Origin: Apostichopus japonicus
Taxonomy: Eukaryota; Echinodermata; Holothuroidea; Aspidochirotida; Stichopodidae
Direction of reading: 5' to 3'
DNA: 64,000 nt
Assembly: GCF_037975245.1 (NCBI RefSeq)
Contig: NC_092572.1
Span: 9,225,001-9,289,000 of the forward strand
Both the position numbers and the translations under genes were made by a program. The notes under the pieces are model-generated. The model had not been told where the DNA came from and made no database searches. It saw only the letters and a program-made list of their open reading frames with translations. Below are positions 1-13,386 of this stretch, in pieces. Each line of letters opens with the position of its first letter. Position 1 is the stretch's first letter.

Positions 1-216
1 GGGTGGTCTCTACACTATGATACGGCCGATATGCTGGCTGCATTCTTGAGTACAATTCATTCATTGAAAGGTATTCATGGAGTTGAGAACAGCTACACAC
101 GTTATAACAATTATTGTTGAAACATATCGGAGGTTTAAAATGGGTCGATATTTGAAAAGGTCCTCAGAATCAAGTTTTGTTTTTTGAGAAGAGGATGAAC
201 ACAAGCAACATGAACT

Positions 217-368
217 TTTGGCAGTCAGTAACTCTTCAAACTAAAAAAAAAACGAACTAAAGTATTGTTTGTAAGTTTAGCGATCAATGGTTATCTTTTT
301 TTTAAGAATAATCTGATCGCATCGAATTGTACCGGTAATGCATTCAACGTAACACGAGTGCAGCTATA
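217..368 (-). repeat. Dispersed repeat R1, copy 1
   Basis: The reverse complement of this stretch matches 17059-17242 closely. The shared order includes GCACTCGTGTTA, TTGAATGCATTACCGGTACA, TTCGATGCGATCAGATTATTCT, GATAACCATTGATCGCTAAACTT and AGTTTGAAGAGTTACTGA. The match ends at an AT-rich tract on one side. No coding capacity was seen. It is an interspersed repeat of unknown class. Confidence 0.75.
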
Positions 369-1440
369 TATAGGCTAGCCTTTATGTCTACCAATGCAGG
401 CTGGTTTATTGGCTAAAAGTTAGAATTAAGTAACGGTATATAAATATATATATACAGCTTTCAGATTGACAGGCATCTGCTATAGGAAAATATATCTGCT
501 TATCCATGTGGAACTCCACAAGCTTATCAAATGGGTTAGTACATATTAGGATGATTTTGCCTGTTGACTTGCACGTTACCGTATATTATGATCTTAACCT
601 TGCATGGTTGCCCAAAGCGTAGACCGAAGTTTTCAACCTGGCAGCTCCTACCTGCGGTCATATGAAAGCTGGGGAGAGAATCTAGCGTAGGATGTATAAT
701 TACCTAGCCTTCTAATGCTATTGGGATAGCAATAATCACATTTTACCAACACTATAGTGTTATAAAATGCCTCAAAATCACCATTAATTCTTCTGATTTT
801 TACACCAAGTGCATGTTGGTCAGAATAATATTTGACTTTAAACACTTTCCAAACGATGTTGGTCGCTTTGCCAAAGTACAATGAATCTATACATAGGCAT
901 TGAATTGAGAATTCGCCAGAATACGGAGAGTATAGTTCATTTTTATCTTTAAAAGTTGCGCCACCTGAGATGCAAATGGCTTTCGTGATAATTTTGCTAA
1001 TAAAGTCACTGAATTGTAAAGCAACTCAATCACGCGTTTCTTTACATGCCAGCAACAAACACTCGTACAAACTACTTGAGTATAGGTCATATTTTGTAGC
1101 TTTGTTCATAACCAATTCATATGCCTTAGCAAAACAGTTTTCATCGTGTTACTTTTAAGAAGCGCAATTTCTTTTGGTGGACTTTGTCTAAGAAAAGGAA
1201 TCGTTGACGACGTTTCTTCGTTGAACTTTGAGTAAGTATATGTTACATTGTTTCTCTTTCATAAAGAATATTTTTTAATATGTATTTTTCGTTTTCCATT
1301 ATTGGAATACCTAACGTGTTATAATTTTTCGGTCAATGCGTTCATTCATAACAACGTTGAACAAAGCTGAACCATGGCTGTAATAAGGCTACTTGTTCTT
1401 AAATTTGTAAACAAAGACGGTAATTTTTCTCACACACTCG
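369..1440. other. No gene recognised
   Basis: AT-rich unique sequence. Short ORFs on both strands (62-77 codons) have no recognisable domains and are most likely chance. Confidence 0.6.
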
Positions 1441-1535
1441 TATACAGCCTATATATGGATTCATATATGTATGGAACTATATATATATATATGCATATAT
1501 ATATATAGGCTATATATAGGCTATATATATATAGG

Positions 1536-1576
<41 letters not shown>

Positions 1577-1616
1577 TATATATATTTATATATAACCATA
1601 TATTTATATATATATA

Positions 1617-1647
<31 letters not shown>

Positions 1648-1762
1648 GGAACTATATATATATGGAACTATATTTATGAATTTATATATATGTATATATA
1701 TGAAACTTTATATATGGAACTATATATATATATGGAATTTTATATATGGAACTATATATATG

Positions 1763-1794
<32 letters not shown>

Positions 1795-1936
1795 AATATA
1801 TATATAGTTTATATATATAGTTCCATATATAGTTCCATATATAAAATTCCATATATATATAGTTCCATATATTAAGTTTAATATATATATATATAAATTC
1901 ATATTTATATATAGTTCCATATAGATAAACTTCCAT
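1441..1936. repeat. AT-rich microsatellite with long imperfect palindrome
   Basis: The tract is almost pure TA punctuated by TATGGAACT and GGCTATA motifs. From 1661 to about 1775 the order of landmarks (GGAACT, ATGAATTTATA, GAAACTT, GGAACT, GGAATTTTATATATGGAAC) reappears inverted at about 1806-1922. The two arms could fold into a hairpin of more than 100 bp. ORFs here are repeat translations, not genes. Confidence 0.8.
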
Positions 1937-4900
1937 TCAATTAATCATTGCTTGAGTTAGGAACAAGATATTGAAATCGGATTTTTTAACTAACAAGGCG
2001 TAATATTATTCTCATCCATATTTTCTGCCACCGGAATATTCCTTAAACTAAATAGATCAAATTAGCATCTCTATACGTTTCCATGTAAACCTGAAGACCA
2101 TAACTAAATAGAAATGTTTTGAAGGCAGACCTTCACTCAAAAGGGGTCTTTTGCACCCCACCCCCACCCTTCCCCTCCCCGTCTCTCTTGCTTCTCCACC
2201 CCCAATAATTTTGCTGACTGGGAATTTTCAAAATCACTGAATATATGCTTCAGCGTTTGGGCGTTTCGCCTCCTGTAACCTCCCTTGCGTGTCAACGCCA
2301 GCCAAAAACATTGCGTCCCTATCCCATCAGCAATACACTCTTAGCCCTCTTCAGCCAAGGACATGCTTGCTTTATTTTATTGTCATTTCTCTGTGTTCCC
2401 CACCCTACTCCCCGCCCCACTCCCTCGCCCACCCCATATTACGCAATTCATACTAAATTTGAAAGAAATTCCCATACAGTACATCATGGCATTCTGGTTT
2501 TACCAGGATATTACGCATAAACTGTGCTTAGATGAGAATGTAATTTGGAGGCATTCAACTGTTAAAACTAGCTTAAACCATGACACCGATAAAAAGAGTG
2601 GAGAGGGGGGGGGGGTTTCCCTTTTTCAACTTCTTCTTTCTGTATAACTTGAGGAGTCCAAGTTAGTCAATCATGCATTTCATCAAAAGGTTAGCTGTCG
2701 AAATGATATTTTCCAAATTAACACTTTTGGAACATAGAGAGCCTCCCAAAACCAAGTAAGCAATTCAATATATCTATAAATTTTAAAGCTATCCCCCCCT
2801 CTCTTAAATTATTTTACCTTAAAAAATGGACCCCCCCCCAGAATGAACCCCCCCCCCCTTTCGGGGGATGCGTTCAGGATTTGGGCTTTTTACCCGAGAT
2901 ATTCTTATTCCTTATGAAATTCTGGTTTAGAAAAACCACATGAGATAAATCCTCCTTCCGGGAGATACCTAGCTCATTCATAGCCTGGTCTAAAGTACGC
3001 ACAGTTCAAACCGTCGCTGCCGGTGCCTACAGTGTACCAAGTCTACGTGTAGCCTGGGAAAGGGAGGGGGTGGGGGCTTCCCATCAAGCTACCTCGTAGA
3101 TATGTATATATCGCATTACCCAAGTTCCCTGCAGTATATAACTCACTATTAAAGTTCAAGGAATATGAAATCTGTATTTAAAGTTCGTAGTACAATTTCG
3201 AAACAGAGTTTCGTCATAAAATTCCGTAGCAGAGTTTCGTAGGTAGAATTCCGTAGAGTTATAGTAGTATTGTCAGTAGTATTGACTCGACTCGCGTCGA
3301 GTCGAGTACATTGGAACGCCTTATTTTGTGTGTGTTTGTGTGAAAATTATAGACACATTGCTCTTGTATTCAGTCTAAAATGTCGTTAATATCTTCTATA
3401 TAGTTCGCTCAATTAATAAACTGATCCACGTATTTTCAATTTATCTCCATAATTGCCCATTTAGAGTGATATTTCTTTTCTTCTCTAAATCACTTCGTGA
3501 GCATGACGAACGAGCAAACATTGTCTTAGGTTGTCTCCTTATTAAAACAAATCATGAACTACTTAGCGGTTTGTCGATATAGATAAATTGGTTTAAAAGT
3601 ATAAGATCGGTGCCGTAATGTTCGGGATAAAAATGCGAAAAGTATTCTTGACTTGTTATAGGCTATTAGAAATTTTTCAAAGCAGTAGTTTATGAACAAC
3701 GTTCACTTACTAACTGAAATGATTTCCAGTATTTTCATTCATTTGTACCGTCCTGCACAGTAATCTTATACAAATACAAAGTTTATCATAAAACACATCT
3801 ATTTATTTTGTCTTTAATTGTTTCTTTGGAAACAACTCATCAATCACTTTTTCTTTGATCTCAAGTAAAATAATCAATTTAAAATGGACTTGACCCCCGA
3901 AAATCAATTAAAATGTCTTTCAACAATTTAAAGGATGAGGCAACGAGCTTTAATATACCCGCACTACTACAAGAGGACGTGACTATTCCTCTGTTGTTGT
4001 TTTTTTGGCAAACCCATCTGTTTTAAGAATTCACTCACGTGGAACTCTTCGGGCTTTCTGTATTGTTCTCGTCACAATATAAGCGGAATACCATCTTTAG
4101 ATTATCTCTAAGAGAAAATGAGTGGATACCTTCCTCTGTAGGGCATATCATTTTGATAAGAAGGGTCTGGCCATACACAACGTTACTGTCATATTTGGAC
4201 ATATCCGTAGTTTTATATAGCAGTTGAGTTTGTTCCTGGGGCCGCTAAAGCCGATTTCCCATGAAAAGGGGGTGGGGGTTCGGGTGGAGGTTTAGGGGTC
4301 TGAGAGAATCCTCCTCCCCCAGGAAACATAATTGTTAAGGATATGCTTATTATGAAAGATATCATATTTCAAATACAAAATTCTGACTGCTTTCAAACAG
4401 ATCATGAGGAGCTAGGTCGGCCAGCAATTTTTTCTATTTTGATTTTTTTGAGTGCTGATGATACGTACCGTAAATCAAGGAAGGAGGGGGGGGGGAGAGA
4501 GAAGTGAAATCTCAAAGACGGAGAAAATTCAAGGTTTCTACGAGTAAAAGGTTTTATGACCTTTTCATAGGGTTCCCTTAACTGCACCACACTGTATGTT
4601 GCAGGTGACAGACCTTTTCCTAACTTTCAGTTTTGTCAACTCAATCCATTCCTAAGCAAGTATATTTCCGTCAGAGCAATTTTGGGCCCTTTTCTTAAGT
4701 ACCTATGGATTTGGATTTAAAAAAAAGGTATCATTATAAAATCAATCGGATTCTAGTTAAGACGTATCTGATGGCATTACATTGAGAGGACTAGTTCCAT
4801 GCAGAGGCTAATTAACATTGACAGGTGAAAGACGAACATATTCTAAGAGTGCTTTTGAGCTCATGACAACGCTTTGAAGTGGAAGCGTTTTAATGCAGCA

Positions 4901-5834
4901 GTGAACTTGAAACAAACAGGTGTGATGTCATAGAAGCATATGTCTGACAAAATTCATTCCAGGTACTTTTCTTCTTCGAAGTCTAATTACAATTTTCTAC
5001 TTCAAAATTGGGATATACTTCCAAATGACTACCCCTATCGTCATTGAGATATTGTGAAATTTTACATCCATTTTTAGGACATAATGTTGAAACTCTATTC
5101 AATTCAATGCCAATACACTCAACTGAAAGTCAAAGTAGACATTTTACTGGCAGCCTTTGTACAACTATGGGATTACATCTTTTCTTGCACCTATAGTATA
5201 AACTGTGAAAATTCTAGTTATCAATATCTCGAGAACTTTATATGAGAATTGGATGCAAATTTCACAAGGCTGGTATAAGTGTGTTTCTTTTTCATCTATC
5301 GAAAGCTAGGAACTTTTTTTTTCTCCCTGGACGTACTTTCATTGTCATAGGTCCAAAGATATTTATGCTGTTCTGACATTCCCGACATCAAGTCTTTCAT
5401 GCATATATTAAAACGTTACAAATTCCATGAAAAAAAATATCCATAAAAAAATACCAAATATATCACAGCTTGAATAAATGCCATTCCGATTACTGGAAAA
5501 CCTTCTTGCCCGAACATTTGTCCTTTATTGTCCTTATTTCGCGAAACATTAAATTTTTTATCATCGGCTCACAGAATCTTTATCTTCGTTGGGTCGATAA
5601 CGCCATCAGTGAGGGCGTGTGTTAAATTGTCATTATCTTTAATCTGAAATTAATACCAAATGAAGGTTGCAAAACTATGGGGAGCTAAAAGAACGTCACC
5701 TTCGTTTGATGTCATTTTGGGATTGTTTATCTAAATCCATTTACATAACCTTGACTCTTTATATATTAAATTAAACAAAAATAATAATAATAATAACCCA
5801 GTAAAGTCTTAAGATGCGTCTAAATGATGTTTGA
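1937..5834. other. No gene recognised; homopolymer C/G runs
   Basis: Unique AT-rich DNA with poly-C or poly-G runs near 2157-2190, 2606-2618, 2832-2862 and 4487-4496. A 10 bp inverted repeat with a 3 nt loop sits at 3285-3307. No ORF shows recognisable protein content. Confidence 0.6.
3285..3307. repeat. Short perfect inverted repeat
   Basis: Arms ACTCGACTCG and CGAGTCGAGT flank CGT. It is CpG-rich in an AT-rich background and lies just after a degenerate ~30 bp tandem motif (TTTCGTA/TTCCGTAG) at 3183-3262. Confidence 0.8.
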
Positions 5835-6195
5835 TATTATACAAAATAATGAATGGTTATGAGTGCAATAGTGCAAATATTTCATGAGTTGAAAGATGGA
5901 AATTACATCTTTCAACTCATGAAATATTTGCACTATTGCACGAATGGAAACCATTCATTATTTGTTTTATACAACACCTTCAAATTTGGATATAATTGGA
6001 TGTAAAATGCACTCATACAACAGATTGTTTTGAATAGACAGGTTTCTCTGCTCTCTTACCATTGAAAAAAGTGCTATCAAAAAAGTATAACACATGGTTC
6101 TATTTCATAGAGTGCAATAGAGCGGATTTTGTATGCAATCGACGAGCAATTGACCAATCAAATGGCAGGAATATAATTAGGTGTTGTATAATGCT
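5835..6195. mobile_element. Foldback/MITE-like element with 36 bp perfect hairpin
   Basis: A perfect 36 bp inverted repeat (5863-5898 and 5906-5941) flanks the 7 nt loop GAAATTA. Weaker pairing extends outward through AATAATGAATGGTT and AACCATTCATTATT. A second inverted pair, TTATACAACACC at 5967-5978 and GGTGTTGTATAA at 6180-6191, bounds a 225 bp segment that also carries GAGTGCAATAG. This looks like overlapping or nested MITE ends. No transposase is present. Confidence 0.7.
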
Positions 6196-8110
6196 TACTG
6201 GCCTATAGATACTTTTCCTGAATTTAAGATGGAGGCCATCTGAATATTGTCGCCTTACGTTTTAGTTAATATTTTGGGTCAGTTTCCTTTTTATTCCCGT
6301 TTTGCTTCTCCTTAATAAGGCCTATTAAAGTATAATAAAAGCTAAAACCCCATAAAAAAACAGAAATAAATATATAAAATAATGAAATAAGGTATTATCT
6401 GGTTTTTTCTTTCTTCCACCCGTACATTTACAAGGACTGTGAAATTAATGATAATGAGTGCAGAATTTACTGTAGAGGGCGCTATATAGGAATACTTAAT
6501 TTTAAATCCTGTCTACTGTAATGTTATTCATTGATATGTCTTATATATATAGTGTGTGTGTGTGATAAACTTTGTTCATTATTCAAATATCAGTGTGAAT
6601 GTATGATATTATGTGGTCCTTATCTACTATTCGAGAATTTCGTTTGAAAACTTAATTCATAATTTTCAAATTCTTCAGTAATTATCACAATACTTTCTGT
6701 AAGGTATGGTCGATTAGTTGACGATTAACAAAATAGTGTTACAGACCCCATACGCAGCGCGGAATCTTGCTCAATGAAAACAAATACAGATACGAAGTAT
6801 ATAGTGCTTGTGCGTTTTTCTGTTGCAGTATCAACATAAAGTATGTTCGTGTTCATGTTTCTACAACTGTATTAGTATGGATGAATTGAGACTTAAGTGA
6901 AAGAAACAAAGTCGAACGAAGAGACCTGAGTGAATTTCTAAGGCAGGTTTTGCTGTTGAAACCAATATGGTTGCATAGTTGAACAGTTCATGTCCATCAG
7001 ATACTCCAGCTTCGATCGACAAAGTACATACGTGTCTGCATTTCGTCATAGTGTAAACTAACCAATCAAAACCCATATTACTTGATTTCCGTACACTCTC
7101 CAATAGGGACTAGGCCCAATGAAAAATACTTTGCTTAGACAAGCCCATTTCTCTCAATTTGCTACGACACTTCACGAATCATTCCATTCTCGGACAGGAC
7201 TCACATAATGCGCGTGAGACTAGTATATAGCTATTTACGGTTATTGACAGCTCAGATGGTCTGATATAGAAAAGAAAACTCGATATGGTAATGATCACTT
7301 TTGTGGGGTTCTCAACGAGACATTCAAATATTGAATTGATTAAAGTGTTTAAACTAATTGACAGTTCTCACCCTCTTATCTTAACTTTTTGAGCTTTTAC
7401 TGGACGGAATATTCCCCCACCGCCCCCCCCCCCCCCTCCCAACGTCCCCTAACTTTTGACAAATTTGTATCTTCGCAACTCTATTAGCTGTAGATTTGGT
7501 CTTTCAGGGGTCAACTCCAAGCGACCCAGTCAATAATAGATCTAATTATGCTATGTAAATCGATAGTCCGCAAACCTGGTGGGCCGTGGGTGGTAGAGGT
7601 CAGTGGCCGTGGCTCTAAACGTTTGCGGACCGCTGAACTAAATGCTCTCGTCTTCGTTGTAATACATTGAAGCACACTAAAGACGAACGAAAATCCAATT
7701 AGAGGGCAGTCTGCAAGAATGTCTTTCTTACTAAAAGCCATGTTGGTCTCTTTTTTTCTTTTCTTTTTCTCTCCACGTGTACATGAACCTTGGTACTGAC
7801 TGTTCAATAACCACATACATCATTTACTTAATGATGATGGCGAAGAAGCGTCACAAAATGAATTAATTTTAAAGAAACTCTTCTTTATAGACACGGATGC
7901 ACGTTTTACGAAGGTCATAAACAGAAAATGATGGGTTAATAAACCCAAGTTAATACAAAAAAAAAAAATAACTAGAAATTACTTAAAATGTTCGTCTCAA
8001 CAATATCAGATCATTCAAATCAGGAATTTGTAAAGCACAGGTCATAGTCCAAAAGGACATGGTTTTTCCACGTAAAGCAAGACCTCGTTAAGTTGTAATA
8101 GTAACGAGTA
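6196..8110. other. No gene recognised
   Basis: Unique sequence with a short (TG)n at 6554-6566 and a poly-C tract near 7420-7440. ORFs at 6861-7103 and 7511-7816 (minus strand) have no recognised motif. Confidence 0.55.
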
Positions 8111-8259
8111 AAATATATATATATATATATATATAAAAATAACATAATAATACGTATTTGCGGTGAATACTCTATATCAATTAATTAAATTGAATATTAC
8201 TTGGCAAAGGACCAAGTGGAAGGAAGCGGAGGGTCATGCGCACTTATCACAACAGTATA

Positions 8260-8275
8260 TACACACACACACACC

Positions 8276-8358
<83 letters not shown>
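8260..8358. repeat. Compound microsatellite (AC)n-(AT)n-(GT)n
   Basis: Runs of AC, then AT, then GT make the whole tract self-complementary, so it is a microsatellite hairpin. A smaller (TA)n lies at 8114-8134. Confidence 0.9.
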
Positions 8359-8681
8359 CCAGTGAAGGACAATACAGCAGCTGAGCAGACGACACTAGTA
8401 AAGTAATTAGATTCCTATGTAATTACTTCTACTATCGCTTCCTAAGAGTTACCTGTGCAACTGCAGTCCACTTCCACACTTTTTTATGATTTTGGCACCG
8501 AAATGTGGCACACGATATCACCATTTCGAGTGAATAACGTCATTTATCACTTTAGTTATATCAAAGACGTAGTGTTTGTATTTCGCGCCGGTACTTTCTT
8601 GCCGTACAAGCAAAGCGCCACCAGTTGGATGAGTGGCTTCAGTATATGTCGCATGACATAATTCTTACTACTTCAATTTCT

Positions 8682-8682
8682 A

Positions 8683-8735
<53 letters not shown>

Positions 8736-8740
8736 TACGG
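8682..8740. repeat. (AT)n microsatellite
   Basis: Uninterrupted TA dinucleotides. Confidence 0.9.
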
Positions 8741-8909
8741 AGAAGCAATCGCTGGTTTAAAGTCACAGGCGTTAAGTCGTGTTATGGTTTGGTATTGGCC
8801 ATATAAAGGTTGTTTGGTGCTCCCTGGCCTACCGCTCGAACTACCTGATTCTCAAGTTAGGGGCACAGGAGGTTTTTTTTTTAGATCGATCGTTGTGGAG
8901 GGAGCAAAA

Positions 8910-8942
8910 CTTACCAATTACCACTATGTGGTAATTGGTAAG
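8910..8942. repeat. Perfect 15 bp inverted repeat
   Basis: CTTACCAATTACCAC and GTGGTAATTGGTAAG are separated by TAT. The context gives no gene, so it is not a terminator in the bacterial sense. It may be a palindromic transposon remnant. Confidence 0.8.
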
Positions 8943-11084
8943 GTCAGGGAGAGGTGGAGGGGGAGGGTAAAATTATTGTTAAAAGAACGTTATAATTGTA
9001 CCAAATGGTTCTATATTTATATTCTATATATATTTGAAGTTTCCTGTTTTTAGGTTAGTCTACAATTAAAGATATTCGTTAGGCATATGCCCAACGTGCC
9101 TCAACCGTCCAGACGCCCTTGCAATATATATCTAATTCAAGTTTGCTAACATACAGGCCCGTTCAGGCCCATAAAGGCCATTCGAAAAAAGGTAACAACG
9201 CTTAACAATCCTCTTAAGATATACACGTTACAACGTCTCATTCGGTGAATTCATTCTTTACGTAAAAGCCCTACCCGGAACTTACCGGTACAAACATTCT
9301 TACATTAAACAATAAAACTAGATCGAAACTTATTAGAAATACATCGCCACACCCCGAATGGGAACTATATAACATTAATAATAGGTATACATTACAACTC
9401 GTTATCCAGATCACATACCAACACGTTTATCATAATTTCACATTAAAAATGTATTTCGCAACGCCTTGGGGGATATGCGCATAACTTACTTTTGGTTCCT
9501 TTTTTTGTTTCTATGTAAACTAACAAACAAGAAATCCCAATACACAGATATGTATAGGTTTTAATCGAAGTGCTTAAAGTGCGTATTGGTAACATTTTGT
9601 AGAAAGAAAATAATTACTTGGAATAGAATCGAGTTAAATTATAAAATGATATTTTTGCACCCAAAATAATCTGTTTTATGTCAATATTGAAGATTTAAAG
9701 TTTCCAATACACACCGAATACAATTTTGTTTTTTCTTCAATTGATTGAAATAGTCGTTTTCCTCACAGTTCAATGTCAAATCGTACGTGAACTTGTGTAC
9801 ACACCTCCAGTTTTACAAACTTCAAATTGATTCTATAGTACATTATTCATGAGAAAATGATTCTATATTTTGTTGTAGGGGTGTGTGTGGGCGAGGCAAG
9901 GGGGGGGGGGTGAGCTTAGAGAAGGCTCTATGACACCTGATAATAATTCATCGAAAATGTGACATCGAGGGGCAAATTGGTCCTTTTCGTGTTCGTTTCC
10001 TATTTGCGAGAAAACCAAAGGTTATGATATGTTCACGCTTCCGTGTGCATCACATGGCCATGGTATGGAACAACGGATCGCGCATGCGCACGGGTTAGAG
10101 TCATTAAGCATGCAGCTTCTTGAGCTCAATGGTCGCCCAAATTTCTAGCGAAACCAAACCGTTCGAGCTATTTCCTTTTTTTAAATAAAGATTGCAATGT
10201 ATAAGACACTTAATCCAATCTGCTAAATTTCTTTCCCAAGTTATTATTTATCTATAAGTGATTTATTATTTATTTATTTTCATCCTAATACGTTATCCAC
10301 AAATTTCCATTCAATTTCTTCATATAGTATTAAGTCATGCATATAATGGTTAAGTTTTAACTTTGAACAACTTTTCGTTATGATATATTAATAGTTGTTG
10401 ACATAAATTTAAATGATTTAAGGTTAAGGATTGCCTGGAAAAAAAATATTACGTCCACAAACATTCACAAAATCAAACAGAGGCGTACAAAATGGATCCT
10501 ATATGAAGTCCGTATAAAAAAAAAGTCAATTCTAATTATGAAGAAGGGCAGTCTTTTGTGGGAATGGGGTAGGGATGGGTCACGAAAATGAGGGCGCGTT
10601 CTCCATGGGCCCCAACTCCTGATTTCGTCTGTTGTCTATTTTTAAATATTTAGCGGTTGCAACACCCAATTTCAATAGTTGACAAAAATTATGAAACATT
10701 TTTTTTTTCATTTTTATTTTTTGTTCAGAGAATGATAGTGAGATGACAAAAACATAAAACAGCAAATGACTAGAGGCCTATAAATATATCTTATCTATTT
10801 ATCTTTTCTACCCACACACTCACACACTCACACACACACACACACGATTGCTCACGAGTTTAATATACTTTCCTCAATCGTAGCTTTCGGCTGTACAAGC
10901 GAGTAACTTTAGAATTTGATTAGCATCTTCGCGAGGTTTGCTTTCCTCCTAAGCATAAATTTTGAACGATATACGACTGTTTATATAAGTTTAAATTGCA
11001 TTTAAAGGTATATGATGTTATATGATGAGATAAATGATACGATGAGATACGATATGTGATGTGCAAACCGTGACGTGTCGTCAC
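8943..11084. other. No gene recognised
   Basis: AT-rich unique DNA with a G-run at 9901-9910, a CpG-rich GCGCATGCGC motif near 10081 (NRF-1-like) and a (CA)n tract at about 10813-10845. No supported ORF. Confidence 0.55.
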
Positions 11085-11220
11085 GTGTTGTGTCTTGGTC
11101 GGGACGACCGCATTTGCAGCGGAAGGCCTGCATGGGTTCGAATCCCAGCGCAGGCTGAAATCATGCATGCGTGTGTATGTGTGTGTAATTTATGACTACC
11201 AATTCACCTGACGTATAGGT
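11085..11220 (+). mobile_element. tRNA-derived SINE head
   Basis: A tRNA-like 3' half is evident. The CCGC-ATTTGCA-GCGG anticodon arm is perfect, and GGGTTCGAATCCC forms the T arm and polymerase III B box, followed by GCGCAGGC. The 5' acceptor half is degraded (no matching GCCTGCG), so this is not a functional tRNA. A GT-rich tail and then (AT)n follow, as often seen at SINE 3' ends. Confidence 0.6.
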
Positions 11221-11227
11221 AAATGTA

Positions 11228-11228
<1 letters not shown>

Positions 11229-11321
<93 letters not shown>
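11229..11321. repeat. (AT)n microsatellite
   Basis: About 45 TA dinucleotides, probably grown from the tail of the upstream SINE. Confidence 0.9.
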
Positions 11322-11322
<1 letters not shown>

Positions 11323-11721
11323 CTCACGGAACAATGAGTTGTTATTAACTGCACGTCACTGAAGAATTAATCACGGTCGTTTTACGTTGTCTACTGGTTT
11401 TAGTACTGTGCTTGCATTTGATTAACCTTTTACAAATCACTGTTTAACAGAGTCATTTTGATCTCAGACTTGATACCCATGGTTTAATATTCTCATTGGA
11501 TATTTCACCGGCGTCTGTTTCTGACATATTCCCTAATCTCTCGTTTGTGATCAGTTCAGTATAAAGAGAATATATAAAAGAATAATACCCATCATCGTAT
11601 TCATAGATTTTCAACAAAAAGCGACAGGGAAATATTTAAAAGATATTTCGAAATATGTAACAAAGAAACAGTGTAAAGCGACAAAGCAAAGACGAGTGTA
11701 CAGTTATATGCGTATATTGAA

Positions 11722-11966
11722 CTAACAATGTGCAGGGGTAAAATTCCCAAAACACATACACCCACACATATACAACTCATAGAACTATCATTGTGTACAT
11801 CGTACATCGGTCAAACTAACAAAACACATAAACCCACATATATAAAACACATAGAACTAACAATGTGTATATCATATGGGTAAAATTCCCAAAACACATA
11901 CACCCACATATATACAACTCATAGAACTATCATTGTGTACATCGTACACCGGTAAAGCTCGTATCA
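11722..11966. repeat. ~70 bp minisatellite A, block 1
   Basis: About 3.5 copies of a unit containing GGTAAAATTCCCAAAACACA, CACCCACATATATACAAC and TAGAACTATCATTGTGTACA. Block 2 at 12755-13386 has the same unit. The two are separated by about 790 bp of other sequence. Confidence 0.85.
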
Positions 11967-12269
11967 TGGTAATGTACTTACAATAAATCTGTATATTTTG
12001 ACGTGTCTTGCTACGAACCCCCAGCACATTTGAACCTGTTGACCGTAGGCTATGTATCTGTACTGCCTGAAAAAAATTATGAAAGTTCAAAATGTATTAA
12101 TATTGGCCCATGATGTCCACAATAACAAGCAGGGATACAATGTACAGTTATGGTTACATTTGTTGTGAATTTACACCTTCTATGTTGTATCAGACAATAA
12201 ATTTGCAAAACTCCAGGCCCAAGTACTAGCCTAGTAATAAAAAGTATAAAATGGCACATATGCCTACTG

Positions 12270-12440
12270 TTACGATGGGGTGCTCCGGCTCAATTAGTTC
12301 TGGGCTCCGTCATTAAATAAGTATAACGAACAACAGATAAAGAGAAACTCCAGACATAGATGTAATTGTAGAATATAAGCTTTATTGCTGGAGTGTATCA
12401 GGCTGAACTACACTCTCTGAAGTCTGGAATCTTAGTCTTT
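12270..12440 (-). mobile_element. Possible solo LTR or LTR fragment
   Basis: On the minus strand the segment ends CCCATCGTAACA and carries AATAAAGC about 105 bp before that end, which is the layout of a Ty3/gypsy-type LTR 3' region. It sits between two blocks of the same minisatellite, as an insertion would. No partner LTR, primer-binding site or clear target duplication was found. The other boundary is unknown. Low confidence. Confidence 0.3.
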
Positions 12441-12754
12441 TCTTCATACCAAAATACTACAGTATTTAAATCATTTCAACTTCCTGTGAATGGGCAATAA
12501 CCTCTCTGTGACACAAACTCTTGGTCACAGAGTCTTTTACTTCTAATTACTAAGAGTCATAGGTGATGGCTATGACTAACCACATTTGTAATACACATGA
12601 GATGCAACAGGTTGTCATCTGTGTTTAAGCATGAGTATTTCATGGAATTAAGACAAAGGGGGCTTCTACGACTATGATGTGGGTGTAGGGGTGAATAAGT
12701 CATGAACAGAAAGTAAGTAGTTACTCTTAAGACAAAGAAGCATGGAAGCAAATG

Positions 12755-13386
12755 TTTAAAACACATAAACCCACATATATATAACACATAGAACTAACAT
12801 TGTGTACATCGTATAGCGGTAAAACTCCCAAAACACGTAAACCACATATATTAAACACATAAACCTAACATTGTGTACATCGTATAGCGGTAAAACTCCC
12901 AAAACACATAAACCCACATATATACAACACATAGAACTACATTGTATTCATCGCACAGTGGTAAAACTCCCAAAACACATAAGCCCACATTATGTACAAC
13001 ACATAGAACTAACATTGTGTACATCATATAGCGGTAAAACTCCAAAAACACATAAACCCACATATACAACACATAGAACTAACAATGTGTATATCATATG
13101 GGTAAACCTCCTAAAACACATAAACCCACATATACATTACATAGAACTAACAATGTGTATATCATAGGGGTAAACCTCCTAAAACACATACACCCACATA
13201 TATACAACACGTAGAACTATCATTGTGTACATCGCACAGTGGTAAAACTCCAAAAACACATAAGCCCACATTATGTACAACACATAGAACTAACTTTGTG
13301 TACATCATATAGCGGAACTCCAAAACACATAAACCCACATATATACAACACATAGAACTAACATTGTGTACATCATATAGCGGTAT
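12755..13386. repeat. ~70 bp minisatellite A, block 2
   Basis: About nine head-to-tail copies of the unit CACATAGAACTAACATTGTG, TACATCATATAGCGGTAAAA, CTCCAAAACACATAAACCCA. Variants share GGGTAAACCTCCT and TATGTACAACAC subtypes, suggesting local unit duplication. ORFs on either strand are repeat translations. Confidence 0.9.

Noticed and set aside
1471-1936. 134-codon YIYIY-type ORFs
   Set aside because: They are translations of the TA microsatellite, as are similar ORFs at 43612-43958, 18917-19050 and 36494-36860.
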